Source: Pasteurellaceae bacterium Orientalotternb1 (GTDB lineage: Bacteria > Pseudomonadota > Gammaproteobacteria > Enterobacterales > Pasteurellaceae). Taken from it: 64,000 nucleotides of DNA. The position numbers were made by a program, and so were the translations under genes. How positions within the stretch are numbered: the first letter of the stretch is position 1; each line of letters opens with the position of its first letter. The notes below the pieces were generated by a model, which worked only from the letters and a program-made list of their open reading frames with translations, was not told the origin of the DNA and did not search any database. Shown here piece after piece: positions 56,891-64,000 of the stretch. The DNA lies in the NCBI GenBank assembly GCA_011455275.1, contig CP015028.1:842911-906910 (forward strand), read 5' to 3'.

Positions 56891-57754
56891 TTATGCGACT
56901 TTTTTGGCTAACATCGTGGCAAATTTGAGCTGAATGCGATTGCCATTTTCATCGGTTTTATGTAAATGACCGAGATCTTCATTATAGTTAACCAATTCCC
57001 AGCCTTTATAGTATTCCGCTAATTCTCCTTCAGCAAAAGTGAATGAAAACGGCATTGGACAAGGGTAGTCTGTGGTGCTCATTGCACACACAATCAAATT
57101 GTAACCGCCGATTTTGGTGTTTTTCTGCATATTTTCAATGATAGCGGGAATGCGATCACGGTTTAAGAACATCATCACTACGGTGGAAACGATAAAATCA
57201 AATTCGCCCGAAATATCAGCTTGATTGATGTCGTATACACTTGTGCGGATATTTTTCATCCCTTCTTTTTCGATGATGTGGTCGAGAAGATGAATGCTCT
57301 CGGCATTGTGATCGACTGCAGTCACATCAAAGCCTCGCAGATTTAAATAGAGCGAATTACGTCCACGTCCACAGCCTAAATCCAACACTTTGCCCTGCTG
57401 AATATAGTTCATCGCATTTAACACTTCCGAATGAGTGGCGGTGAGATTGTATTTTTTCGCAAAATAATCTTCAGGTTTGCAGTAAAAACCCAGTTGGCAT
57501 TCAAGATCGTCGGTTAAGGCTTCGACTTTGTGCCAGACTTGTGGCTCAACGAAAGGGCGTTGATGATTCACATTAAATACGGCTTCGCTCACCACATCGC
57601 CTTCTTCGGTGAGTTCGTAGTATTTAATCGCACCTTTTAAAATCGTCAGCTTCGCCCAAGTTCCCACTTTGGTATTGTGTTTTTCTTGGAACATTTGTGG
57701 CAGGCTGTCTTTAGTCCAAACGGGCATTTGCTTGTAGAGAATAAGATCTTGCAT
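56891..57754 (-). CDS. tehB: Tellurite resistance methyltransferase TehB (long Haemophilus-type)
   Basis: SAM-dependent methyltransferase of 287 residues. It has an N-terminal DUF1971-like cupin region (about 1-85), as in H. influenzae TehB but absent from E. coli TehB (197 residues). The methyltransferase domain carries motif I VLDLGCGRGRNSLYL and the TehB segments FDFIVSTVVMMFLNRD and GGYNLIVCAMST. Related proteins volatilise tellurium or selenium and help with oxidative stress. tehA is not adjacent. Confidence 0.93.
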   Translation of the reverse strand: MQDLILYKQMPVWTKDSLPQMFQEKHNTKVGTWAKLTILKGAIKYYELTEEGDVVSEAVFNVNHQRPFVEPQVWHKVEALTDDLECQLGFYCKPEDYFAKKYNLTATHSEVLNAMNYIQQGKVLDLGCGRGRNSLYLNLRGFDVTAVDHNAESIHLLDHIIEKEGMKNIRTSVYDINQADISGEFDFIVSTVVMMFLNRDRIPAIIENMQKNTKIGGYNLIVCAMSTTDYPCPMPFSFTFAEGELAEYYKGWELVNYNEDLGHLHKTDENGNRIQLKFATMLAKKVA

Positions 57755-57798
57755 AATTTTTCCTAAAATAAAGTGAGAAAACGTGACTATCTTATAAT

Positions 57799-57828
57799 AA
57801 AAAGACCGACTATTTTAGTCGGTCTTTT
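57799..57828 (-). terminator. Terminator after the flavin reductase gene
   Basis: AAAAGACCGACTA-TTT-TAGTCGGTCTTTT stem in the gap; on the minus strand it is followed by TATT, and it sits 17 bases past the reductase stop. Confidence 0.85.
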
Positions 57829-57844
57829 AGAAGTTTGATTAAAA

Positions 57845-58330
57845 TCAAATTTCAGCAGTTTTGAATTGGCGAGAAAAATAAATCAGCCCGTGCTTTGGCG
57901 AATGGCGAATATCAGAGAGTTGCACAATAAAAATAGAGTGGCTACCTACAGTATGGCTTTCGACAATTTCGCCTTGTAAGCAAGAAATCGCATCACGCAA
58001 CAGTGGCACACCGTGCTGCCCTTCACTCCATAGATCCCAACTAAAACGTTCTTCCATTGTGCTGCCAGACATTCCTGCGAAATGTTTGGCAAGATCGGCT
58101 TGATCGTGGCTAAGCACGTTAATGCACACTTTGCCATTTTGTTTCAACACATCGTGCAGTTCGCTATTTTGATTAACGCAAAAGAGTACGCTTGGCGGGC
58201 TGTCGGTAACCGATGTAACCGATGACACGGTAATTCCCACTTTACCCGCTTCACCATTACTTGTCACAATGTGTACCGCAGCAGCAAGATGTGCCATTGC
58301 TTCACGAAATTGCTGTGAAAATTCAGCCAT
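57845..58330 (-). CDS. Flavin reductase (HpaC-like)
   Basis: A 161-residue NAD(P)H:flavin oxidoreductase of the HpaC family. FREAMAHLAAAVHIVTSNG, GITVSSVTSVTDSPPSVLFCVN and GSHSIFIVQLSDI are typical. In E. coli HpaC supplies reduced FAD to the monooxygenase HpaB; no hpaB or other hpa gene is near, so it probably serves another oxygenase or general flavin reduction. It lies 34 bases after the DUF440 gene on the same strand. GGAGAA precedes the ATG. Confidence 0.83.
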   Translation of the reverse strand: MAEFSQQFREAMAHLAAAVHIVTSNGEAGKVGITVSSVTSVTDSPPSVLFCVNQNSELHDVLKQNGKVCINVLSHDQADLAKHFAGMSGSTMEERFSWDLWSEGQHGVPLLRDAISCLQGEIVESHTVGSHSIFIVQLSDIRHSPKHGLIYFSRQFKTAEI

Positions 58331-58364
58331 TATTTTCTCCTTTTCTTTTTGATTTTTGTTGTTT

Positions 58365-58679
58365 TTATTCTTTCCAAATCACGTGGTACTCACGATTTTC
58401 TGCATCGTGTGATATTAAGAAACGGGCGAAAATATCGTCCATTTCATCTTTTTCATTGTATAAACCAATCCAAACTTCTGCAAAGGCGTTAGGATCGATC
58501 AAGGTACCAATTTCTTGATCCCAATTATCGCTGGTTTCAACCATTTCGGCTCCGCCACGTTCTTCAAATTGCAGATTAAACAGCAGAATATCTGCAGGAT
58601 CGAGATTTTCCCCAGCCATTTCTAAGAAAATATCGTAAGCGATATCAATGGCTTCATCGGGGGTGAGCGTTGTTGTCAT
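58365..58679 (-). CDS. DUF440 family double-stranded DNA mimic protein
   Basis: A 104-residue very acidic protein of the HI1450/YciU family. It starts [22 protein letters not shown] and contains [20 protein letters not shown] and [22 protein letters not shown]1450 was described as imitating DNA and binding HU. The start is the ATG at 58677-58679, with AAGGAAA upstream; an in-frame upstream extension of 59 residues is translated USS and non-coding sequence. It is followed by the flavin reductase gene. Confidence 0.92.
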   Translation of the reverse strand: MTTTLTPDEAIDIAYDIFLEMAGENLDPADILLFNLQFEERGGAEMVETSDNWDQEIGTLIDPNAFAEVWIGLYNEKDEMDDIFARFLISHDAENREYHVIWKE

Positions 58680-58691
58680 ATGCTTTTCCTT

Positions 58692-58724
58692 ACAAGCGGT
58701 CAGATACGGAGAAAGTTTTGCAAA
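58692..58724 (+). repeat. Extended USS upstream of the DUF440 gene
   Basis: ACAAGCGGTCA, 14-base gap, TTTGCAAA, 12 bases before the DUF440 ATG (on the other strand). The rest of 58680-58897 shows no gene I can support. Confidence 0.85.
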
Positions 58725-58897
58725 TCGCTCTTTTTTACAAAGAGAGAAGCTATGCTTTATCCTACCCAAACAAATTTTGCAATAAATAGTAGTGAAATCA
58801 CCGCAATTGCTGAATTGGTTTCTGTTAGACGAGCGGTTGCTAATTTCATTACACAATAGTGGATGAAACCGAATGCTGTCCTTTCGATGAGATTACC

Positions 58898-59011
58898 CTA
58901 TTTTACGTCAATCAGGCGAGATGCCATTAAAATACCTACGAAAAGTGCCAAAGCAATTGGTAATTTACTGAACAAGCCGTCTGGCTTTAGTTGAAATAAT
59001 CTGCCTAACAT
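58898..59011 (-). CDS. Possible small membrane protein
   Basis: A 37-residue reading frame on the minus strand: MLGRLFQLKPDGLFSKLPIA, then a hydrophobic stretch ALALFVGILMA, then SRLIDVK and TAG. It has a good ribosome site (AGGA 6 bases before the ATG) and one membrane segment with positive charges on the N-terminal side. It lies 40 bases downstream of recQ on the same strand. I do not recognise it; it could be a genuine small protein or the start of a decayed longer gene. Confidence 0.4.
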   Translation of the reverse strand: MLGRLFQLKPDGLFSKLPIALALFVGILMASRLIDVK

Positions 59012-59051
59012 AAGCGTCCTGTGATAAAGTGATGAGTGGTTGTATCAATAA

Positions 59052-60866
59052 TTAATTTCTATATTGGGTATGTTCTCGGATCAGCTGTAAAAATGCAGGA
59101 CCAAAACGCTCTAATTTTCGCTCACCGACCCCGTTAATCGCAAGCATTTCTTCTTCTGTAATCGGTAAAAACTCTGCCATTTCTTGCAACGTCGCATCGT
59201 TGAAAACCACATAAGGCGGTACATTTTCTTTATCTGCAATCTGTTTGCGTAAGAAACGCAAGCGAGCGAACAGATCCTTATCATAATGGCGTGTCGGTTG
59301 CTGCTTCTGCACATAAGCGGTGGCAGAAAAGCTTAAACGTGGCATCGCTAATTCTAACGGAATTTCCGCCCGCAAAATCGGTCGAGCCTGTTCGGTGAGC
59401 TGTAAGGCAGAATGGTTCACAATATTTTGCTGAATAAAACCCAGGTGAATGAGCTGGCGGGTAACGCTGATCCAATACTCTTGGGATTTGTCTTTGCCGA
59501 TGCCGTAAACAGAAAGGGTATCGTGCTGATGTTCTCGAATTTTTTGATGATTTAACCCACGTAGCACCGCAATCACGTGGTGTAAACCAAAGCGTTGTCC
59601 TGTGCGATAAATGACTGACATCACTTTTTGGGCATCGACTAAGCCGTCATATTTTTGGGGCGGATCAAGGCAAATGTCGCAGTTTTGGCAAGGCTGTTGG
59701 CGAGATTCGCCGAAATAATTGAGCAACACTAAACGGCGGCACGTTTGCGATTCAGCAAATGCCCCGATGGCTTGCAATTTGTGTTGTTCTATTTGGCGTT
59801 GTTCACTTTCGGGCTTTTCCAACAATATTTTATGCAGCCAACCGTAATCAGCAGGATCGTAAAACAGCACTGCTTCTGCGGGCAGATCATCTCGCCCCGC
59901 CCGCCCTGTTTCTTGATAGTAGGATTCAATACTACGTGGCAAATCAAAATGCACCACAAATCGCACATTGGATTTGTTGATCCCCATCCCAAACGCAATG
60001 GTTGCCACTACCACTTGAATATTATCTCGCTGAAAGGCATTTTGTACCGTTTCCCGCTGCTCGACTGTCATCCCTGCGTGGTAGCCCATTACCGCAATGC
60101 CACGAGCTGCCAGTTTTTCACTGATGTCTTCCACTTTTTTGCGGCTGTTGCAATAAACAATGCCACTTTTGCCTTTTTGACTGTGGATAAATTTCACCAA
60201 CTGATCCATTGGTTTAAATTTTTCTTGCACCGTGTAGCGAATGTTCGGGCGGTCAAAACTGCCGAGATAAGTGTGCGGATTTTCCAGTTGCAAATGCTGA
60301 ATAATATCAGCTCGAGTCGTGGGATCTGCCGTTGCAGTCAGGGCAACAAGCGGTATGTTTGGGAAAGTTTTTCGCAATCCACCAAGTAGAGTATATTCAG
60401 GACGGAAATCGTGCCCCCATTGAGAAACGCAATGGGCTTCATCCACTGCCAGTAAGCTGATTTTGCAGTGATGAATAAAGTGGAAAAAGTTGGCGGTCAT
60501 TACTTTTTCGGGGGAAAGGTAGAGCAGTTTGAGCTGCCCCGATAAGGCTTTTTGCTCCACAAGCTGCTGTTCGGCTAAAGTTTGGGTCGAGTTGAGATAA
60601 GCCGCTTCGATCCCATTTGCCAAAAGCTGATCAACCTGATCTTTCATTAAGGAAATGAGCGGCGAGATCACCAATGAGATGCCCTCTAAACAGAGTGCAG
60701 GTACTTGATAACAAAGGGATTTCCCGCCACCAGTGGTCATAATCACCAAGCAATCGCTGCCTGTCAAAATAGCATCGATGACTTCCGCTTGTCCGTGACG
60801 AAAAGATTGATAGCCGAAGACATTGTGTAAAACTTCTTCGGCTTTAGCTAGGGGGGAGTGGGACAT
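59052..60866 (-). CDS. recQ: ATP-dependent DNA helicase RecQ
   Basis: A 604-residue 3'-5' helicase of the RecF recombination pathway. Motif I is TTGGGKSLCYQ, motif II is AVDEAHC, and motif III onward includes ALTATADP, GIVYCNSRK, ATIAFGMGINKSNVRFVVHFD and YYQETGRAGRD. A zinc-binding RQC subdomain follows (CRRLVLLNYFGE, QPCQNCDIC), then a C-terminal HRDC domain (about 525-600). Its ATG overlaps the cyaY stop by one base, so the two are an operon. Confidence 0.97.
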   Translation of the reverse strand: MSHSPLAKAEEVLHNVFGYQSFRHGQAEVIDAILTGSDCLVIMTTGGGKSLCYQVPALCLEGISLVISPLISLMKDQVDQLLANGIEAAYLNSTQTLAEQQLVEQKALSGQLKLLYLSPEKVMTANFFHFIHHCKISLLAVDEAHCVSQWGHDFRPEYTLLGGLRKTFPNIPLVALTATADPTTRADIIQHLQLENPHTYLGSFDRPNIRYTVQEKFKPMDQLVKFIHSQKGKSGIVYCNSRKKVEDISEKLAARGIAVMGYHAGMTVEQRETVQNAFQRDNIQVVVATIAFGMGINKSNVRFVVHFDLPRSIESYYQETGRAGRDDLPAEAVLFYDPADYGWLHKILLEKPESEQRQIEQHKLQAIGAFAESQTCRRLVLLNYFGESRQQPCQNCDICLDPPQKYDGLVDAQKVMSVIYRTGQRFGLHHVIAVLRGLNHQKIREHQHDTLSVYGIGKDKSQEYWISVTRQLIHLGFIQQNIVNHSALQLTEQARPILRAEIPLELAMPRLSFSATAYVQKQQPTRHYDKDLFARLRFLRKQIADKENVPPYVVFNDATLQEMAEFLPITEEEMLAINGVGERKLERFGPAFLQLIREHTQYRN

Positions 60867-61174
60867 TAACTAAACGAAACCGTTTCACCGTGGCGGGCAA
60901 TCGCTTCTTCTAAATGATGCCAAAATGAACGTCCTTCTGAACTCACCCAATCGCCATCACGATAAGCAAAATGGAAGCCGCCCAATTTGCTGGCAAGCCA
61001 CAGCTCAAGCATTGATTCTTGTTTGTTGATCACGATTTGTGAATCGTCATCAAAATAGAGCGTCATTACCGAGCCTTGCGTTTCGCAATCCACATCGCAG
61101 CCTTGCTCGTCTAATTGCTCTTCAATTTTTGCCCACACATTTTCAATTTCTTGCTGAAATTCCGCTAAATTCAT
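60866..61174 (-). CDS. cyaY: Iron-sulfur cluster assembly regulator CyaY (frataxin)
   Basis: A 102-residue bacterial frataxin that binds iron and modulates IscS. The acidic first helix (LAEFQQEIENVWAKIEEQLDEQG), the beta-sheet segment MTLYFDDDSQIVINKQ and the conserved ELWLASKLGGFHF are present. The ATG at 61172-61174 starts MNLAEF as in relatives; an in-frame upstream extension is not conserved. It shares a one-base overlap with recQ, the usual cyaY neighbour arrangement in Haemophilus. Confidence 0.95.
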   Translation of the reverse strand: MNLAEFQQEIENVWAKIEEQLDEQGCDVDCETQGSVMTLYFDDDSQIVINKQESMLELWLASKLGGFHFAYRDGDWVSSEGRSFWHHLEEAIARHGETVSFS

Positions 61175-61270
61175 CGTTGTTTCTCTTGTTTTGGGAATAA
61201 AAAATAAGCCGCTATTGTCGGCTTTTCTGCGTGGCTTTTCAATCGGGATTTGCAAAAAATTCGTAGGAAC

Positions 61271-61300
61271 TGACCGCTTGTCATTGAGAGCAAGCGGTCA
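61271..61300. terminator. Facing USS pair after lexA
   Basis: TGACCGCTTG-TCATTGAGAG-CAAGCGGTCA: a 10-base perfect stem with a 10-base loop, between the lexA stop and the cyaY upstream region. TTTGCAAA boxes flank it on both sides. Confidence 0.7.
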
Positions 61301-61326
61301 GTTTCGCAGAAAATTTTGCAAATGTA

Positions 61327-61956
61327 TTACATCCACGAATTACTGCGAATAACGCCTACTGCCAAGCCTTCAATTTCAATAAATGAAGTGCGTGGATCCA
61401 CAACAATTGGCTTGAGTGAATCATTCTCTGGGTGGAGATAGATCAAGTCGCCTTTGCGTTCTAAGCGTTTAACCGTCACTTCATCATCAACTCGAGCAAC
61501 GACAACTTGTCCATTACGAACCGAGGTTGTTTTATGTACGGCGAGTAAATCACCATCTAAAATACCAATTTTCTCCATGGAATCGCCTTCCACTTTGAGC
61601 AAATAGTCGGCTGCGGGAGAGAACATGGCTCCATTTACTGGGATATGATTTTCCACGTGTTCAATCGCCATAATTGGAGAGCCTGCGGCAACTTTGCCGA
61701 TTAATGGCAAACCTTCGTCATTTGCGGCAGCTTCGGTATCAATTAGAATTCGAATACCACGAGAAGTGCCTGAAAGCATTTCGATATAGCCTTTGCGAGC
61801 AAGGGCTTTGAGATGTTCTTCGGCGGCATTTGGTGACTTAAAACCAATTTCACGAGCGATTTCAACCCGTGTTGGGGGCATACCCGTGGTTTCGATATGT
61901 TGTTTCACAAAATCGAAAATTTCTTGCTGGCGAGCGGTTAGATGCTGACGTTTCAT
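61327..61956 (-). CDS. lexA: LexA repressor
   Basis: SOS-response repressor and self-cleaving peptidase of 209 residues. It has an N-terminal winged helix ([19 protein letters not shown] ... [16 protein letters not shown]), the cleavage site Ala91-Gly92 (KVAAGSP), catalytic Ser126 (EGDSM) and Lys163 (DEVTVKRL). The ATG at 61954-61956 has GAGGA upstream and gives the standard [10 protein letters not shown] start; an in-frame start 13 codons earlier lies over an SOS box. Two LexA boxes precede the gene, showing autoregulation. plsB is divergent, as in E. coli. Confidence 0.98.
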   Translation of the reverse strand: MKRQHLTARQQEIFDFVKQHIETTGMPPTRVEIAREIGFKSPNAAEEHLKALARKGYIEMLSGTSRGIRILIDTEAAANDEGLPLIGKVAAGSPIMAIEHVENHIPVNGAMFSPAADYLLKVEGDSMEKIGILDGDLLAVHKTTSVRNGQVVVARVDDEVTVKRLERKGDLIYLHPENDSLKPIVVDPRTSFIEIEGLAVGVIRSNSWM

Positions 61957-61966
61957 AAATTCCTCA

Positions 61967-61982
61967 CTGTCTTTATATACAG
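61967..61982. promoter_or_regulatory. LexA (SOS) box 1
   Basis: CTGTCTTTATATACAG: CTGT-N8-ACAG, matching the SOS consensus, starting 11 bases upstream of the lexA ATG. Confidence 0.85.
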
Positions 61983-61988
61983 AAAACA

Positions 61989-62004
61989 GTGTCATTATAT
62001 ACAG
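61989..62004. promoter_or_regulatory. LexA (SOS) box 2
   Basis: GTGTCATTATATACAG: one mismatch to CTGT-N8-ACAG, 22 bases from the first box (about two helical turns). The doubled-box arrangement is like that of the E. coli lexA promoter. Confidence 0.75.
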
Positions 62005-62110
62005 TAAGGAGTGGTTTGTAACTAATAAATTGAATTTTCTTGAAGAAATTTATGTTAAAATCACAATAATTTTAATCCAATCCATAACTATTAAATAAAA
62101 GGATATAAAA

Positions 62111-64000
62111 ATGTCTAGCTTGGTTAGCTTTTATCGTAAAGTTTTAAATTTACCCCTTTCTTTGTTAGTCAAATCGCATTCAATCCCAACGGAACCTGTT
62201 CAAGAGCTTGGTTTGAACCTTGATCAGCCTTTTGTTTACGTATTACCTTATACTTCGCAGACGGATTTATTAGTTTTGCAGAAAAACTGTTTAACATTGA
62301 ATTTGCCTGATCCTTTGCAAAATAATGAAATCAATGGACAATCATTGCCACGCTATGTGTTTTTAGATGAAGGTCGCCGTTTTTTTAAAAGTAAAGGTGC
62401 AAAAAGTGAAACAGAATCTGTTTTTTATCGCTATTTAGATTTACACCGAGAAAATCCACAACTGGATGTGCAAGTGATTCCTGTCTCCGTGTTATGGGGG
62501 CGTGCACCAGGCAAAGAAAAAGGGCTGCCAGTCTTACGTTTACTGGGGGGCTTTGAGCGTTTCTGGATGATTTTATGGTTCGGTCGAGACAATTTTGTAC
62601 GCTTTTCTCAAGCGGTTTCGCTACGTTATATGGTTGAAACGCATGGAGCAGATGAAGGTATCGCTCAAAAACTTGCTCGTGTGGCAAAAATGCACTTTGC
62701 CAAACAGCGTTATTCAGCAACGGGGCCTCGCTTGCCAAATCGTCAAGCTATGTTTAACAAATTATTGCAATCACCAGCGATTATAGCTGCCATTGAAGAT
62801 GAAGCGAAAAAACCGAAAAGTTCGCCTGAGAAAGCTCGTAAGGAAGCCGAAAAAATTCTGGATGAAATCGCTGCGAATGTAAAATACGAAAGTTTGCGTA
62901 CCGCTGATCGTGTGTTGAGTTGGTTGTGGAATAAGCTCTATCAAGGTATTAACGTCCAATACGCCGAGCGTGTGCGTAAATTGGCATTGGAAGGACACGA
63001 GCTGGTTTATGTACCGTGTCACCGCAGCCATATGGACTACCTGTTGCTCTCATATATTCTCTATCATCAAGGGTTAGTACCGCCGCATATCGCCGCAGGG
63101 GTGAATCTAAACTTCTGGCCAGCAGGCCCATTATTCCGTAGTTGGGGGGCTTTTTTCTTACGCCGTACTTTCAAAGGTAATCGCTTATATTCGACGATTT
63201 TCCGTGAATATTTAGCGGAATTATTCTACCGTGGCTATTCAGTGGAATATTTTATTGAAGGCGGTCGCTCACGCACGGGGCGTTTACTCGATCCAAAAAC
63301 AGGAATGATGTCGATGACCTTGCAAGCCCTACAACGTGGTTTGTCTCGCCCGATCAGCATCGTACCAGTGTATATTGGCTACGAACACGTTTTAGAAGTG
63401 GATACTTACGCTAAAGAACTACGTGGTGCGGAGAAAGAGAAAGAAAATGCGGGCTTGGTGCTACGGGTGATCAAAAAACTTCGCAACCTTGGTCAAGGCT
63501 ATGTGAATTTTGGCGAACCGATTCAGCTCAATCACTATCTCAATTTGCAATTTCCTGAGTGGAAAGAACCGCTTGCAGAGGGAGAACGCCCAAAATGGCT
63601 AAATAATGCAGTGGAAGCGGTGTCTAAACAGGTGATGGTCAATATCAATAATGCCGCAGCGGTAAATGCGAAGAACTTAATTGGTTCGGTGTTGTTGGCG
63701 TCTCGTCAGCGTTCGCTCACCCGTGAACAGTTAATTGAACAAGTCGAAAGTTACTTGGAATTATTCAAAAATGTGCCGTATTCGAAGGATGTGACGTTGC
63801 CAACAGATTCAGCCGATGAAATGCTCGATCACGTTATCACCTTGCCTCGTTCAGGCGTGATTTCTGAGAAAGATAGCTTCGGTGAAATTATCCGTTTAGA
63901 TCGCCAATCGGCAGTATTGATGACTTACTACCGCAACAATATTCAGCACTTGTTTGTATTGCCGTCGTTGGTGGCAAGCATTGTGTTACACCATGAAGCG
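62111..64000 (+). CDS. plsB: Glycerol-3-phosphate acyltransferase PlsB, N-terminal part
   Basis: Inner-membrane enzyme that acylates sn-glycerol-3-phosphate, the first step of phospholipid synthesis. 630 codons are present and the gene runs off the window end; family members have about 805-810 residues. The acyltransferase motifs are complete: HxxxxD in [40 protein letters not shown] and [15 protein letters not shown] precedes the ATG. It is divergent from lexA with a 154-base gap containing the SOS boxes. Confidence 0.97.
   Translation, partial: MSSLVSFYRKVLNLPLSLLVKSHSIPTEPVQELGLNLDQPFVYVLPYTSQTDLLVLQKNCLTLNLPDPLQNNEINGQSLPRYVFLDEGRRFFKSKGAKSETESVFYRYLDLHRENPQLDVQVIPVSVLWGRAPGKEKGLPVLRLLGGFERFWMILWFGRDNFVRFSQAVSLRYMVETHGADEGIAQKLARVAKMHFAKQRYSATGPRLPNRQAMFNKLLQSPAIIAAIEDEAKKPKSSPEKARKEAEKILDEIAANVKYESLRTADRVLSWLWNKLYQGINVQYAERVRKLALEGHELVYVPCHRSHMDYLLLSYILYHQGLVPPHIAAGVNLNFWPAGPLFRSWGAFFLRRTFKGNRLYSTIFREYLAELFYRGYSVEYFIEGGRSRTGRLLDPKTGMMSMTLQALQRGLSRPISIVPVYIGYEHVLEVDTYAKELRGAEKEKENAGLVLRVIKKLRNLGQGYVNFGEPIQLNHYLNLQFPEWKEPLAEGERPKWLNNAVEAVSKQVMVNINNAAAVNAKNLIGSVLLASRQRSLTREQLIEQVESYLELFKNVPYSKDVTLPTDSADEMLDHVITLPRSGVISEKDSFGEIIRLDRQSAVLMTYYRNNIQHLFVLPSLVASIVLHHEA

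Overview
This is chromosomal sequence from a gamma-proteobacterium of the family Pasteurellaceae. The 11-base word ACAAGCGGTCA (or its complement) recurs about fifty times in 64 kb. Its core is the Actinobacillus/Mannheimia-type DNA uptake sequence (USS), distinct from the Haemophilus-type AAGTGCGGT. Gene content (H. influenzae-type TehB, DUF440 dsDNA mimic, USG-1, cyaY-recQ, lexA/plsB) agrees. The genus is probably Actinobacillus, Mannheimia or a close relative; I cannot name a species. No rRNA, prophage, CRISPR array or intact transposon is visible.

Layout. 1-5.9 kb: end of ilvD, ybaB, tRNA-Ala(GGC), gltX, three identical tRNA-Val(TAC), rlmN, pilF/pilW, sufE-type gene. 6-9.8 kb: clpP-clpX, a Fic AMP-transferase, lpxK and a Trm112-like small protein. 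9.8-13.5 kb: lolDE (reverse) and eno. 13.5-17 kb: an IS1182-like transposase remnant and two tandem DUF945 genes. 17-20.5 kb: fadI-fadJ. 20.8-23.1 kb: coaE-yacG, sodA, a toxin-antitoxin pair with a frameshifted toxin. 23.2-27.4 kb: thr leader/attenuator, thrA, thrB, an IS3-family remnant where thrC would be expected, and a cold-shock gene. 28-36.9 kb: sixA, pykA, recD, two AT-rich lipoprotein genes, a second IS1182-like remnant, ybaK, usg, ung, grcA, rpsO. 37-43.7 kb: DUF4260, Na+/H+ antiporter, Crp/Fnr-type regulator, cytoplasmic sulfatase, sodium:solute symporter and a divergent TauE/SafE exporter. 43.8-52.9 kb: ppiD, phoH, TRAP dctPQM, ccmEF and a 55-residue protein. 53-64 kb: maltodextrin phosphorylase, hmp, tehB, a flavin reductase, a DUF440 gene, a small membrane ORF, recQ, cyaY, lexA and the start of plsB.

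Most of the window is ordinary core genome. The best candidates for something new are: (1) a two-part USS, ACAAGCGGTCA followed after exactly 14 bases by TTTGCAAA in almost every well-preserved copy, which also shapes protein sequence; (2) a FadI/FadJ pair in which several textbook catalytic residues are replaced, suggesting it is not an ordinary beta-oxidation complex; (3) a sulfatase, symporter and TSUP-exporter locus with its own Crp-like regulator gene and an intergenic region holding an 18-bp perfect palindrome and a near-ideal CRP site; (4) intergenic palindromic elements with a USS at their centre. No wholly unknown multi-gene system was found.
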